Shown here in pieces: positions 1 to 9,710 of a stretch of 64,000 nt of DNA; position 1 is the first letter of the stretch, and each line of letters starts with the position of its first letter. This stretch comes from Caulobacteraceae bacterium (lineage in GTDB: Bacteria > Pseudomonadota > Alphaproteobacteria > Caulobacterales > Caulobacteraceae). A program made the translations under genes and the position numbers. The stretch spans positions 1 to 64,000 of the forward strand of contig CANGCO010000003.1 of NCBI GenBank assembly GCA_947452365.1, written 5' to 3'. The notes under the pieces are model-generated. The model was not told the DNA's origin and did not search any database. It saw only the letters and a program-made list of their open reading frames with translations.

Positions 1-1
1 C

Positions 2-418
2 CGGATCGGCCTTGCCGCTGAGATGATCGGCACAGCCACCCAGGCCTTTGAGATCACGCTCGATTATCTCAAGACCCGCACCCAATTTGGCCAGGGCATT
101 GGCACCTTCCAGGCCCTGCAACACCGCGCTGCCAAGCTCTATACCGATCTGGAATTGGCAAGGTCCTGCGTTCAAGCCGCCCTTGATGCCCTAGATGACA
201 AGACCAATGATGTCCGCGCCCTGGCCTCATTGGCCAAGGCCAAGGTTGGTGATGTGCTGCATCTGGCCTCCAATGAAATGGTGCAGATGCATGGCGGCAT
301 TGGCATGACCGATGCCCATGATGCGGGCCTCTATATGAAGCGCGCGCGGGTAGCGGAGGCCAGTTTTGGTGGCTCGTCCTATCACCGCGACCGCTATGCC
401 AAGCTCGGCGGGTTCTAG
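2..418 (+). CDS. acyl-CoA dehydrogenase, C-terminal part (truncated by window start)
   Basis: Frame open from base 2; DYLKTRTQFGQGIGTFQALQHRAAKLYTDLELARS and MVQMHGGIGMTDAHDAGLYMKRA are typical of the acyl-CoA dehydrogenase C-terminal domain. Confidence 0.9.
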   Translation, partial: RIGLAAEMIGTATQAFEITLDYLKTRTQFGQGIGTFQALQHRAAKLYTDLELARSCVQAALDALDDKTNDVRALASLAKAKVGDVLHLASNEMVQMHGGIGMTDAHDAGLYMKRARVAEASFGGSSYHRDRYAKLGGF

Positions 419-422
419 ATCC

Positions 423-1274
423 ATGCCAGTCAAGGGTGCGGTTGCGGTCATAACGGGCGGCGCTTCGGGCATAGGCCTTGGCATTGCCACGGCCCTGGCC
501 AAGCGCGGCGCCAAGGTCATTCTGGCCGATATCCAGGCCGAGCGCGCGGCCGAGGCGGCAAAGGCCCTGAGCGATCAGGGTCTGGCCGCCAAGAGCGCTG
601 GCCTTGATGTGACCGAGCCCGACAGCTGGGCCGCCTTGGTGGCTCTGGCCCCGAGCCTGTTTGGCCAGCCGGTCCAGATGCTGTTCAATAATGCCGGTGT
701 GGGTATGCGCGGCACGGTGCACCAGACCCCGCGCCATATGTGGGACTGGTCCTTCGCGGTCAATGTCACCGGGGCCTATTCGGGCGTGACCAGTTTTGCG
801 CCCGGCATGCTGGCTAGCGGCCTGGACTGCAAAATCGTCAATACCGCCTCAGAACACGCCTTGGGCCTGCCCGAAAGCGAGCGCGGCGGGATCTTGGCAC
901 CCTATACTTCCGCCAAGCATGCCCTGATGGGCTATAGCCTATGCATGCGCCGCGATTTTGCGGGCACCAATATCTCTACTGGCGTGATCTGTCCTGGGGT
1001 GGTGGTCAGCGATATTTGGGATTCCTTGCGCCATCGTCAGGCCCGGTTTGGCGGCCCGCGCGAAGTGCCTGCCCAGGTCGCCGCCGATATGATTGCCACC
1101 GCAACAGCCAAGGGCATTCCCTGGCAGACCGCGGGCGAGCGCATTGCCGACCAGGTCGAGGATGACCAGTTTTTCATCTTCACCAATGGTCCCGACGAGA
1201 CCGAGGTCGCAACCGACTACCAGACCGAGATCATGGCCGCTCTCGGGGCTTTCAATCGCCGCTATGGCCGCTAG
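423..1274 (+). CDS. SDR family NAD(P)-dependent oxidoreductase
   Basis: GGASGIGLGIA Rossmann motif, NNAG, YTSAKHAL catalytic YxxxK; likely ATG at 423 rather than 366. Confidence 0.88.
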   Translation: MPVKGAVAVITGGASGIGLGIATALAKRGAKVILADIQAERAAEAAKALSDQGLAAKSAGLDVTEPDSWAALVALAPSLFGQPVQMLFNNAGVGMRGTVHQTPRHMWDWSFAVNVTGAYSGVTSFAPGMLASGLDCKIVNTASEHALGLPESERGGILAPYTSAKHALMGYSLCMRRDFAGTNISTGVICPGVVVSDIWDSLRHRQARFGGPREVPAQVAADMIATATAKGIPWQTAGERIADQVEDDQFFIFTNGPDETEVATDYQTEIMAALGAFNRRYGR

Positions 1275-1321
1275 AGCCGTCCGCCACACTTCTTCACCCC
1301 AGATTTAACAAGAGTAATCCC

Positions 1322-2098
1322 ATGCTAAATATCGAAATTGACGGGCCCGTTGCGACCCTGACCCTTAACCGGCCAGAGGCGATGAATGCCTTGTCACGAG
1401 CCATGCGCACGGCCTTGCGCGATGCTCTGGTCAAGCTGGACGCCGATGACAGTGTGCGGGCCATTGTCCTGACCGGCGCAGGCCGCGCGTTTTGCGCAGG
1501 CCTGGATCTGAAGGAATTGGGAAGCGAAGAAGGCGCGCTGGGCAGCGCTGTTGGCACAGACCCAGCGGCCAATCCGGTGGCGGCCATGGATGCCTGTAAA
1601 AAGCCGATTATTGGCGCGATCAATGGCGCAGCCATTACTGGCGGGTTTGAAGTGGCTCTAGCCTGTGACGTCCTGATCGGCTCGACCCTGGCCCGCTTTG
1701 CCGATACCCATGCTCGGGTCGGGATCATGCCCGGCTGGGGCCTGTCGCAAAAACTTAGCCGTGCCATTGGCATTTCCCGCGCCAAGGAATTGTCGCTCAC
1801 CGGCAATTTCCTCGATGCGGCCACTGCCGCTGATTGGGGCCTGATCAATCGGGTCGTCGAGCCACAAGACCTGTTGGCGGTCTGCCAAAAACTAGCCGCC
1901 GACATGGCCAGCGTGCCCCAGCCAGCGGCGCAAAACTATAAGGCCCTGATCGATGAAGGCTTTGGCCTGTCCTTCAAGGACGCCGTGGCCCTCGAGGCCA
2001 GTGTCTCGCAAAAACTTAACCCCGGCGTCTCGGCCGCCTCGGTCGCTCAAGCCCGGCTTGAAGTCACAGCCCGCGGCCGCGACCAGACCGCTAGCTAG
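1322..2098 (+). CDS. enoyl-CoA hydratase/isomerase family protein
   Basis: Crotonase fold signature: LNRPEAMNALS, GAGRAFCAGLDLKELG, INGAAITGGFEVALACD. Confidence 0.9.
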   Translation: MLNIEIDGPVATLTLNRPEAMNALSRAMRTALRDALVKLDADDSVRAIVLTGAGRAFCAGLDLKELGSEEGALGSAVGTDPAANPVAAMDACKKPIIGAINGAAITGGFEVALACDVLIGSTLARFADTHARVGIMPGWGLSQKLSRAIGISRAKELSLTGNFLDAATAADWGLINRVVEPQDLLAVCQKLAADMASVPQPAAQNYKALIDEGFGLSFKDAVALEASVSQKLNPGVSAASVAQARLEVTARGRDQTAS

Positions 2099-2106
2099 CC
2101 ACAATC

Positions 2107-2137
2107 CGCCCTTCCTTGAGCATTTCAGGGAAGGGCG
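2107..2137. terminator. hairpin between convergent genes
   Basis: CGCCCTTCC-N13-GGAAGGGCG, 9-bp perfect stem between convergent stops; no long T tract. Confidence 0.5.
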
Positions 2138-2149
2138 CGCTTGCGCCTA

Positions 2150-5100
2150 TCAGGCTTTTTCTTCGGGCGCTTCCTTGGGCGTAATGAAGCGGGCCAGCTT
2201 GGGCCTGAGCCAGTTTTCAAAGTCATCAATCACTTCATAGACGACCGGCACCAGAACCAGGGACAAGACGGTCGAGGTGATCAGGCCACCAATCACCGCC
2301 ACAGCCATGGGCTGACGAAACTCTGAACCCTTGCCCAAGGCCAGGGCTGTCGGCAACATGCCCGCAGCCATGGCCACAGTCGTCATGATGATCGGCCGCG
2401 CCCGCTCTCGGCAGGCCTCGATCAGGGCCTGTCTTTGGCTAACGCCCGTCCGCTCAAGCTCAATGGCATAGTCCACCAACAGGATCGAATTCTTGGCGGC
2501 CAGACCCAGCAGCATCAATATGCCGATCAAGGAAGGCAGGCTGATCGACAAATGCATGATCATCAGCCCAAGAAAGGCCCCGCCAATCGCCAGAGGCAAT
2601 GCCGATAGAATGGTGGCAGGCTTAAAGAAGCTGCGGAACAACAGGGCGAGGACGCCGTAAATCATGCTGACCCCGGCAAAGATCGCCATGCCAAGCGCAC
2701 CAAACAGCTCGGCCATGGCCTTTTGGTCACCGGCAGCGGCCGGCCTAACGCCATCGGGCAGGGCCTTCATGGTCGGCAGATTGTCAATAGCGGCCACGGC
2801 ATCGCCCAGTTGCGCCCCATGATCCAGATCGGCCTCAATCGTAATTTGGCGCTTGCGGTTAAAACGATTGATCTTGGCCGGGCCGGCCTGGAACACCACA
2901 TCGGCCACAGCGCCAAGCGGCACGGTTCCGCCGCTCATGGTTGCTACGGGCAGGGCCTTAATGGCTTCAAGATCGGTGCGTGCGGCCTGGTCTAGACGCA
3001 CCCGGATCGGCACCCGGCGACCAGCATCATTAAATTTAGACACATTGGCATCAATATCGCCCACAGTCGCAACACGGGCGGCGGCGGCAATGGCCTGGGC
3101 TGTGGTGCCCAGCCTTGCAGCCTCGTCCTTGCGCGGCAGGATGACGATTTCAGGACCGCTGGGCGGTGAGGATGGTCTTGGATCTGAAACCTGTTCCAGC
3201 TCATGCATTTCCCGCTCGACCTGCAAGGCCGTGCGTTCCAGCGCAGGTCCATCTTCGCTGGTGAGAATGGTCTGGACATCCGCGCTGCCAAACCCGCCTA
3301 AGAAATTCACCCGGGCATCGGGTATGGTGCGAAGATCAGCGCGCATTTCCTGCTTGATCTGGGTCACGGTCAAGGCGCGGTGATCTTTCAACACCACCGT
3401 AATCGTGCCGTCTCGAACATCCGCCGCGCCGCCGCCACCGCCTGGACCCGTGGTCATTATGGTTGAACCAACCTGGGCAAAGACCATTTCGGTTTCCGGC
3501 CGCGCCATGAATAGGCGTGTAACCTCGCCGACTGTGCGGTCCATATCGGCGCGGGTTGCCCCCGGCGAGCCCTGAACCTTGACATAAAAGAAATTGTCAT
3601 TCGAGGCCGGCTGAAAGCCCTTGGGCAAGAAGCCGGTTAGCATAATCGATAGGACAAAAACCGCGCCGCCGACCGCCACCGAAATAATCCGGTGATCCAG
3701 CGCCCAGTCCAACGCCTTGCGATAGGGCCCTTCAAATGGCTTGCGCGGCTTGGCATGGTGAACGGGTTTGAGCAGATAGGCCGCCATCAAGGGCGTAACG
3801 AACCTGGCCACCGCCAGTGAGAACAAGACCGCGACCGAGACGGTGAGACCAAATTCTTTGAAAAACTGCCCCGCAACGCCGGGCATGAAGGAGACAGGCG
3901 TAAACACCACCACAATCGTCGCCGTGGTCGCGACAACGGCTAGGCCAATCGAATCCGCACCCTCCATCGAGGCGCGATAGGGCCTGGCGCCGGCCTGGAT
4001 CCGTTTTTCAATATTTTCGATTTCGACAATAGCATCATCAACCAGAATGCCGATCACCAAGGTCAGGGCCAAAAGCGTGACCACATTCAGGCTGAAGCCC
4101 ATGATCGCCATAAAGGCAAAGGTCGGGACCAGGGATAGCGGCATGGCTATGGCGGTGATCGCGGTTGACCGCCACTCGCGCAAGAAGGCAAACACCACAA
4201 GGGCCGCCAGCCCCATGCCCTCAAGCATGGACAGCAAGGTGGCATGATAGCTGGCCCGGGTCTCATCGACGGTCGAGAAAATCTTATAGATCTTGATGTC
4301 GCGGCCAGCCTTGGCCTGGGTGGCTTCAAGTCGGGCAATCGCTGCCTTGATCCGGTCCTCAACCTGAACATCGCTGGCCTCCTTGGTCTTCATGACCTGG
4401 AAGCCGACGGCGGGTCGGCCATTTAGACGGGCAAATCCGCGCTCTTCAGCAGCGCCATCGCCAATCTGGGCAATATCGGCCAGACGCACATAGCGGCCCT
4501 GGGCTGGGATCATCAGATTGCGGATCTGGTCAACAGAGGTCGCAGCGCCCAAGACCCGCAAGGTCTGTTCACGCCCGCCGATCTGGGCCCGGCCACCGGC
4601 CACATCGGCATTGAACACGCCCAAGGCCTCGTTCACCGCATTGGCGGTTAGGCCATAGGCGCGAAGGCGTTGGGGATCGAGAATGATATTGATTTCGCGA
4701 TTAACGCCGCCGACGCGCGAGATTTGCGACACGCCCTTTTCGCCCTGAAGGGTCCGCGCGACCGTATCATCAATAAACCAGCTCAGCTCTGACTGGGTCA
4801 TGCCCGGGGCAGAAACGGCATAGGACAGGATAGGCGCATTATCCATTTCCAGCCGCTGCACAATCGGTGACTCGATTTCGCGCGGCAGGGATTGGCGAGT
4901 TTGATCGACCTTGGAGCGGACATCATCCGTGATCTTTTGCAGATCTTGGCCCAGCTCAAACTCGATCACTGTGGTCGAGACGCCCTGGACCACCGAAGAG
5001 CGGATATTCTTCACATTGGACAGGCCAGCCACCGCATCCTCAATCGGACGCGTAATCTGGTTTTCAATTTCCGACGGGGCAGCCCCGCTCTGAACCACAG

Positions 5101-5251
5101 TCACCGCGACCGCGGGGAAGCTGACATTCGGATATTGTTTGATCGGCAATAGGCCATAAGCGAAGGTGCCGGCTATGGTCAGGGCCGCAAAAATGACCGC
5201 GACCGGAATCGGATTCTTGATCGCCCAGGCCGATATGCGAAGCTGTGCCAT
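2150..5251 (-). CDS. efflux RND transporter permease subunit
   Basis: 1033 aa AcrB/MexB-type: N-terminal IKNPIPVAVIFAALTIAG, VDDAIVEIENIEKR, LGLAAKNSILLVDYAIE. Confidence 0.95.
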   Translation of the reverse strand: MAQLRISAWAIKNPIPVAVIFAALTIAGTFAYGLLPIKQYPNVSFPAVAVTVVQSGAAPSEIENQITRPIEDAVAGLSNVKNIRSSVVQGVSTTVIEFELGQDLQKITDDVRSKVDQTRQSLPREIESPIVQRLEMDNAPILSYAVSAPGMTQSELSWFIDDTVARTLQGEKGVSQISRVGGVNREINIILDPQRLRAYGLTANAVNEALGVFNADVAGGRAQIGGREQTLRVLGAATSVDQIRNLMIPAQGRYVRLADIAQIGDGAAEERGFARLNGRPAVGFQVMKTKEASDVQVEDRIKAAIARLEATQAKAGRDIKIYKIFSTVDETRASYHATLLSMLEGMGLAALVVFAFLREWRSTAITAIAMPLSLVPTFAFMAIMGFSLNVVTLLALTLVIGILVDDAIVEIENIEKRIQAGARPYRASMEGADSIGLAVVATTATIVVVFTPVSFMPGVAGQFFKEFGLTVSVAVLFSLAVARFVTPLMAAYLLKPVHHAKPRKPFEGPYRKALDWALDHRIISVAVGGAVFVLSIMLTGFLPKGFQPASNDNFFYVKVQGSPGATRADMDRTVGEVTRLFMARPETEMVFAQVGSTIMTTGPGGGGGAADVRDGTITVVLKDHRALTVTQIKQEMRADLRTIPDARVNFLGGFGSADVQTILTSEDGPALERTALQVEREMHELEQVSDPRPSSPPSGPEIVILPRKDEAARLGTTAQAIAAAARVATVGDIDANVSKFNDAGRRVPIRVRLDQAARTDLEAIKALPVATMSGGTVPLGAVADVVFQAGPAKINRFNRKRQITIEADLDHGAQLGDAVAAIDNLPTMKALPDGVRPAAAGDQKAMAELFGALGMAIFAGVSMIYGVLALLFRSFFKPATILSALPLAIGGAFLGLMIMHLSISLPSLIGILMLLGLAAKNSILLVDYAIELERTGVSQRQALIEACRERARPIIMTTVAMAAGMLPTALALGKGSEFRQPMAVAVIGGLITSTVLSLVLVPVVYEVIDDFENWLRPKLARFITPKEAPEEKA

Positions 5252-6372
5252 TATTTTGCGCTCGTGGTCGCTGCGGCCTGATAGGGCTTGATCGTGTCGC
5301 CATTAATCACAAACGAGGCGGCGCCCAAAACCACCGTCTCACCAATGTCTGGCCCTTGAACAAGCTCGACATAACCCTCGCTGCGCTGGCCCGTCTTGAT
5401 CTGAACCTGAGTGACCTTGCCATTGGCTGCGACCGTCATCAGCGAGGCGCCATCAGCGTCAAACCGAACCGACGCCTCGGGCACCACGCGAACGGGGCGG
5501 GCTGAGCCGCTAAACACAGCCTTGGCATAGCCGCCCGGGCGCAGATCGGAATCGATCGGTAACTGAATCCGCACTCGACCCAGTCGAGACTGGACATCGA
5601 TCTTTGGACTGATCAAACGCACGCGGCCCGACAAGGTCTTGCCCGAGGACAAGGTCACTTCGGCCTTGTCGCCGACCGATAGCTTGGCCAGATCAGTCTC
5701 AGGCATCTCAGCATCCAGCTCGACCAAGGCGCCGCGGGCTATACGAAAATAGCTGCCACCGCCCGAGACATCGCCCGGCCGCACTGTGCGTTCAAGCACC
5801 CGGCCAGCCACTGGTGCCCGCACAGTCAGTCGCGCCTGGCGCGTCAATAATTCGTTCAATTGGGCCTTTTGCGCGGCCAGAACGGCCTTGGCATTATCGG
5901 CTTGAAAACGCCTTTGCTGGATCTGCTCATCGGACAAGACGCCGCGGCCGTCTAGGCCATCCACGCGATGGGCCTCGGTCTGGGCGATCTGAGCGGCAAG
6001 GACCCTCTGCTCCAGCAGGGCCCTTTGCTGATCGATCTGGGCACGCAATAGGGTGTCATCCAGTTGCAACAGGGCCTGGCCTTGCTGCACCATGGCCCCC
6101 TCCTCGACCAGCACCTTGGCCACGCGATAGCCAACCAGCTCGGACCCGGCCACAGCCTCTTCACGCGAGACCAAAAGCCCGCTGGCGGCAATGCCACCGG
6201 TCATGTTGCGGCTCTCGACCTTGGCCACGCGCACCGAGCGCGCCTCTGCTGTGATTGCGCTGGCGGCGTTCGGCGCCTTGGACTTGCCACAACCCGCCAA
6301 GGGCACTGTGATCACGAGGGCCAAGGCGCAACTGGCCATAAGAGAGGAACGGATCATGGGAATACGGCTCAT
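5251..6372 (-). CDS. efflux RND transporter periplasmic adaptor subunit
   Basis: HlyD/AcrA-like (GEEGAMVQQGQALLQLDD-type lipoyl region, VRAPVAGRVLERTV); lipobox LAGC; overlaps adjacent CDSs. Confidence 0.92.
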   Translation of the reverse strand: MSRIPMIRSSLMASCALALVITVPLAGCGKSKAPNAASAITAEARSVRVAKVESRNMTGGIAASGLLVSREEAVAGSELVGYRVAKVLVEEGAMVQQGQALLQLDDTLLRAQIDQQRALLEQRVLAAQIAQTEAHRVDGLDGRGVLSDEQIQQRRFQADNAKAVLAAQKAQLNELLTRQARLTVRAPVAGRVLERTVRPGDVSGGGSYFRIARGALVELDAEMPETDLAKLSVGDKAEVTLSSGKTLSGRVRLISPKIDVQSRLGRVRIQLPIDSDLRPGGYAKAVFSGSARPVRVVPEASVRFDADGASLMTVAANGKVTQVQIKTGQRSEGYVELVQGPDIGETVVLGAASFVINGDTIKPYQAAATTSAK

Positions 6373-7799
6373 TTCGAAGTTCGTTTTGTCAAATCAGCGG
6401 ACCAGCCGCCGCCAAGGGCCTTAAAGGCCTGAACAGACCTTTGCAGGGCCGTAATCTTTGCGCCGGTCATGGCCGAACGGGCCGCGCGCCAATTGCGTTC
6501 GGCCTCCAGGGCCGCGCTCATCGGAATAAGACCGGCCTTATAGCTGAGCACGGCGGCGTCACTGGCCCGGTGTGCCCTGGCCTCGCCATCGGTCAATAGG
6601 CCAAGCCGGGTCTGGTCAGCCGCGAGCCGCACCAGGGTATTGTCGGTCTCGGCAAAGGCGCCCTGAACGGTTTTTTCATAGGCAATCACGGCCTGGGTCG
6701 CGCGGGCTTTTTGCACGCCCAATTGCGCAATCAGCCTGGGCTGGTCGAGGATGGGAACCGACACCCCGCCGCCCATCGACCAGAAGGACACGGTTGAGCC
6801 ATAGACCTTGTTCTGGCTGTCGGACCATCCGGCCCCGGGCAGAAGTGTAAAGGTCGGGAAGAAGGCCAGCTTGCTCAAGGTCAGGCGGCCCATGGCATCG
6901 ACCAAACGCGCCTGGGATTCACGCACATCGGGCCTGCGCTGCAATAGATCGCTCGGCAGGCTGGCAGGTACTTGCGGCACAGACCCCAAGGCTTCGCTCA
7001 AGCTTAGGGATGCGATCGGGTCGGGCCCACGCCCCAGCAGGGTCAAGAGACTGCGCTTAGCGGCTTGATACTCGGCGGTCAGACGCGCCAATTCGGCCTG
7101 GGACTGGGCCAGATCGGCGGCTGTGCGGTCGAGATCATAATCCGAGCCAAAGCCGCGGCTATTGCGCATCTTGGCCATGTCATACAAGTCGGTTTGGATA
7201 CGTACGGTCTCGGCGGCATCACTATGTTGAATGCCCAGGCCGCGAACCTGAAACACGCCTTCGGCGACATTGGCGGCAAGGGCCGCACGCGCCGCCTCGG
7301 CATTAAAGCGCGCTGCGGCCAGATCGGCCTTGGCCACCTTGCGCGTGAAATAGCGCCGGCCGAACAGGTCGATTTCCCAACTGACCTGAAAATCACCCGC
7401 CGCCGTCTTGCTTTCGCCCGATTGGGAAAGCAGCGGCGAGCCACCGCTGATCTGGTCGGTTTCGGTGCGGTTCAGATTGCCGCGCACTGCGCCTTGCGGA
7501 TTAAAAGCCAATAGGGCGCCAGACCGGATCGCCCTGGCCTCGGCCAGCCGCGCTGCTGCCAGCCGCGCATCGGGCGCATTGGCCAGCGCCTGCTCGACCA
7601 GATTGGTCAGGTCCTGATCTTGGTAAACCTGCCACCATTGGTCCAAAACTTCTGGGGCGGCAGCCGATCGTTGCAGATTTCCGGACTCATAGGCCTCAGG
7701 CAGGGTGACATGCGCGGGCTTGGGCACAGCCGCACAAGCCGCCAGCACCGGAACCGTCAGGCAAAGGATCAATCCAAAACGCGTCATAAGTCTTCCCAA
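6369..7799 (-). CDS. efflux transporter outer membrane subunit (NodT family)
   Basis: Lipobox VLAAC, SWEIDLFGR, LLQRRPDVRESQARL typical of TolC/NodT outer membrane factors. Confidence 0.93.
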   Translation of the reverse strand: MGRLMTRFGLILCLTVPVLAACAAVPKPAHVTLPEAYESGNLQRSAAAPEVLDQWWQVYQDQDLTNLVEQALANAPDARLAAARLAEARAIRSGALLAFNPQGAVRGNLNRTETDQISGGSPLLSQSGESKTAAGDFQVSWEIDLFGRRYFTRKVAKADLAAARFNAEAARAALAANVAEGVFQVRGLGIQHSDAAETVRIQTDLYDMAKMRNSRGFGSDYDLDRTAADLAQSQAELARLTAEYQAAKRSLLTLLGRGPDPIASLSLSEALGSVPQVPASLPSDLLQRRPDVRESQARLVDAMGRLTLSKLAFFPTFTLLPGAGWSDSQNKVYGSTVSFWSMGGGVSVPILDQPRLIAQLGVQKARATQAVIAYEKTVQGAFAETDNTLVRLAADQTRLGLLTDGEARAHRASDAAVLSYKAGLIPMSAALEAERNWRAARSAMTGAKITALQRSVQAFKALGGGWSADLTKRTSK

Positions 7800-7861
7800 A
7801 CCTGAACACTCGCTGGCTTAGTCTCTATCGGTTGAAAGATATAGGTCGCTGACGCTCCGCG

Positions 7862-7877
7862 ACAAAATGAATTTTGT
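7862..7877. promoter_or_regulatory. inverted repeat, possible operator
   Basis: ACAAAAT-GA-ATTTTGT in the divergent RND/peptidase intergenic region. Confidence 0.35.
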
Positions 7878-7972
7878 GCAATGCAGCAAATTTACACCTT
7901 CCCTTGCGGAACACTTTGCGATCTTTTCAGGCTCATCTATCCTCACTCAGAATTGATTTTTGGGAGTGGACT

Positions 7973-9616
7973 ATGCGCAGGTTTCAGCTTGGACTTTTGA
8001 TTTCCGTCGCCTGGATCAGTACTGCGTTTGCAACCGAACCGGCCGTGCCGATCGAGGCGGCCAAGCTGTCGGATCATATTCGCATCCTAAGCTCGGATGC
8101 TTTCGAAGGCCGCGGCCCCGCGACCGAGGGTGAGAAAAAGTCCGTTGCCTATATTAGCGCGCAAATGAAGGCGATTGGCCTGGTGCCGGGGGCCAAGGAC
8201 GGCGGCTGGACCCAGCCGGTAAAGCTTAACCGCTTTGCCATTACCCGCCCAGTCAAGGCAGCGATCAATCTGACCGGCTGGAACCGGCCCCTTCTGGACG
8301 GCGATGATGTCGTGATCGGCTCGCGCCGGGTTGGAACCGAGGTCAAGATTGACCAGGCCCCTTTAGTGTTTGTCGGCTATGGCGTTCACGCGCCTGAGCG
8401 CGGCTGGGATGATTTCAAGGGCATGGATCTGCACGGCAAGATCATGGTGGTCTTGGTCAATGACCCTGATTTTGAGACCGCTCAGCCCGGCGCATTTGAG
8501 GGTAAGGCTATGACCTATTATGGCCGCTGGACCTATAAGTTCGAAGAAGCCGCCCGTCAGGGCGCTTTAGGCGTGCTGGTGGTGCACGAAACCGCCGGCG
8601 CTGGGTATGGCTGGACGACGGTGCGCAATTCCTGGTCCTCGGACCAGTTCGACATTCTGCACAGCGACACCAATGCCACCGCGCCGATGGAGGGCTGGAT
8701 TCAACGCTCGGTCGCTGTGGACCTGTTTCGGCTGGCCGGGCTTGATTTTGAACAGTTAAAAGCAAAAGCCCAGACCAAGGATTTCAAGCCGGTCGCCCTG
8801 GGCGGCGCAACCTTGTCGGCCAGTTTTGCGATGAAGGCCGAGACCATCACCTCTTCCAATGTCATCGGCCGCTTGCCGGGAAAGTCCCACCCAGACCAGA
8901 CCATCCTCTATACCGCCCATTGGGACCATCTGGGCAGGGGCCGTCCGGATGCCAAGGGCGACGATATCTATAATGGCGCATTGGACAATGCGTCTGGCGT
9001 GGCGGGCCTATTGGAACTGGCGCGCGTCTTCAAGGCCGGAAGCCCTACCCAGCGCTCGGTCGTCTTTATGGCCGTCACAGCTGAGGAAAAGGGCCTGCTC
9101 GGCTCTGACTATTACGGCGCCAATCCGGTCTATCCCCTGTCCAAGACCGTGGTGAATTTGAATATGGACGGCCTGCCCATGAACGGGCCTTCGCACGATG
9201 TGGTGGTGGTCGGCGCAGGCAAGGGCACGATTGAGGATGATCTGGCCAAGGCGGCGGCCGATCAGGGCCGGGTGATCGCGCTCGATCCGGTGCCAGAAGC
9301 TGGCCACTATTATCGCTCCGACCATTTCTCCTTGGCCAAGCGCGGCGTACCCGCCCTGCATGCCGGCGCAGGCGAAGACCTGATCAAGGGCGGACCTGAA
9401 GCCGGTGAGGCGGCGCGCAAGGACTATATTGTCAATCGCTATCACCAGCCTGCCGATGAATGGAAACCCGATTGGGACTATTCGGGCGCCATCCAGGACT
9501 TAAGCCTGCTTTACACCCTTGGCCATGATTTGGCCGACAGCACACGCTGGCCCGAATGGAAGCCGGGGGCGGAGTTCAAGGCCATTCGCGATGCCAGCGC
9601 CAAGGATCGACGCTAG
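7973..9616 (+). CDS. M28 family metallopeptidase, secreted
   Basis: Signal peptide MRRFQLGLLISVAWISTAFA; metal-site motifs TAHWDHLG, GALDNASGVAGLLELA, TAEEKGLLGSDYY. Confidence 0.9.
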   Translation: MRRFQLGLLISVAWISTAFATEPAVPIEAAKLSDHIRILSSDAFEGRGPATEGEKKSVAYISAQMKAIGLVPGAKDGGWTQPVKLNRFAITRPVKAAINLTGWNRPLLDGDDVVIGSRRVGTEVKIDQAPLVFVGYGVHAPERGWDDFKGMDLHGKIMVVLVNDPDFETAQPGAFEGKAMTYYGRWTYKFEEAARQGALGVLVVHETAGAGYGWTTVRNSWSSDQFDILHSDTNATAPMEGWIQRSVAVDLFRLAGLDFEQLKAKAQTKDFKPVALGGATLSASFAMKAETITSSNVIGRLPGKSHPDQTILYTAHWDHLGRGRPDAKGDDIYNGALDNASGVAGLLELARVFKAGSPTQRSVVFMAVTAEEKGLLGSDYYGANPVYPLSKTVVNLNMDGLPMNGPSHDVVVVGAGKGTIEDDLAKAAADQGRVIALDPVPEAGHYYRSDHFSLAKRGVPALHAGAGEDLIKGGPEAGEAARKDYIVNRYHQPADEWKPDWDYSGAIQDLSLLYTLGHDLADSTRWPEWKPGAEFKAIRDASAKDRR

Positions 9617-9710
9617 ACCTAGCCTTGGGCGCGATCATAAGGTTTGACGGCCAAGCTCAGGCTGATAGCCTGTATATGAACAGCGATAACAAACATCAGG
9701 GACGCACGTC

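Noticed and set aside
69-737. 222-aa minus-strand ORF over the acyl-CoA dehydrogenase/SDR junction
   Set aside because: Arg/His-rich low-information translation, antisense to two recognisable genes.
1294-1905. 203-aa minus-strand ORF inside enoyl-CoA hydratase
   Set aside because: Antisense shadow with Ser/Arg-rich sequence; no support.
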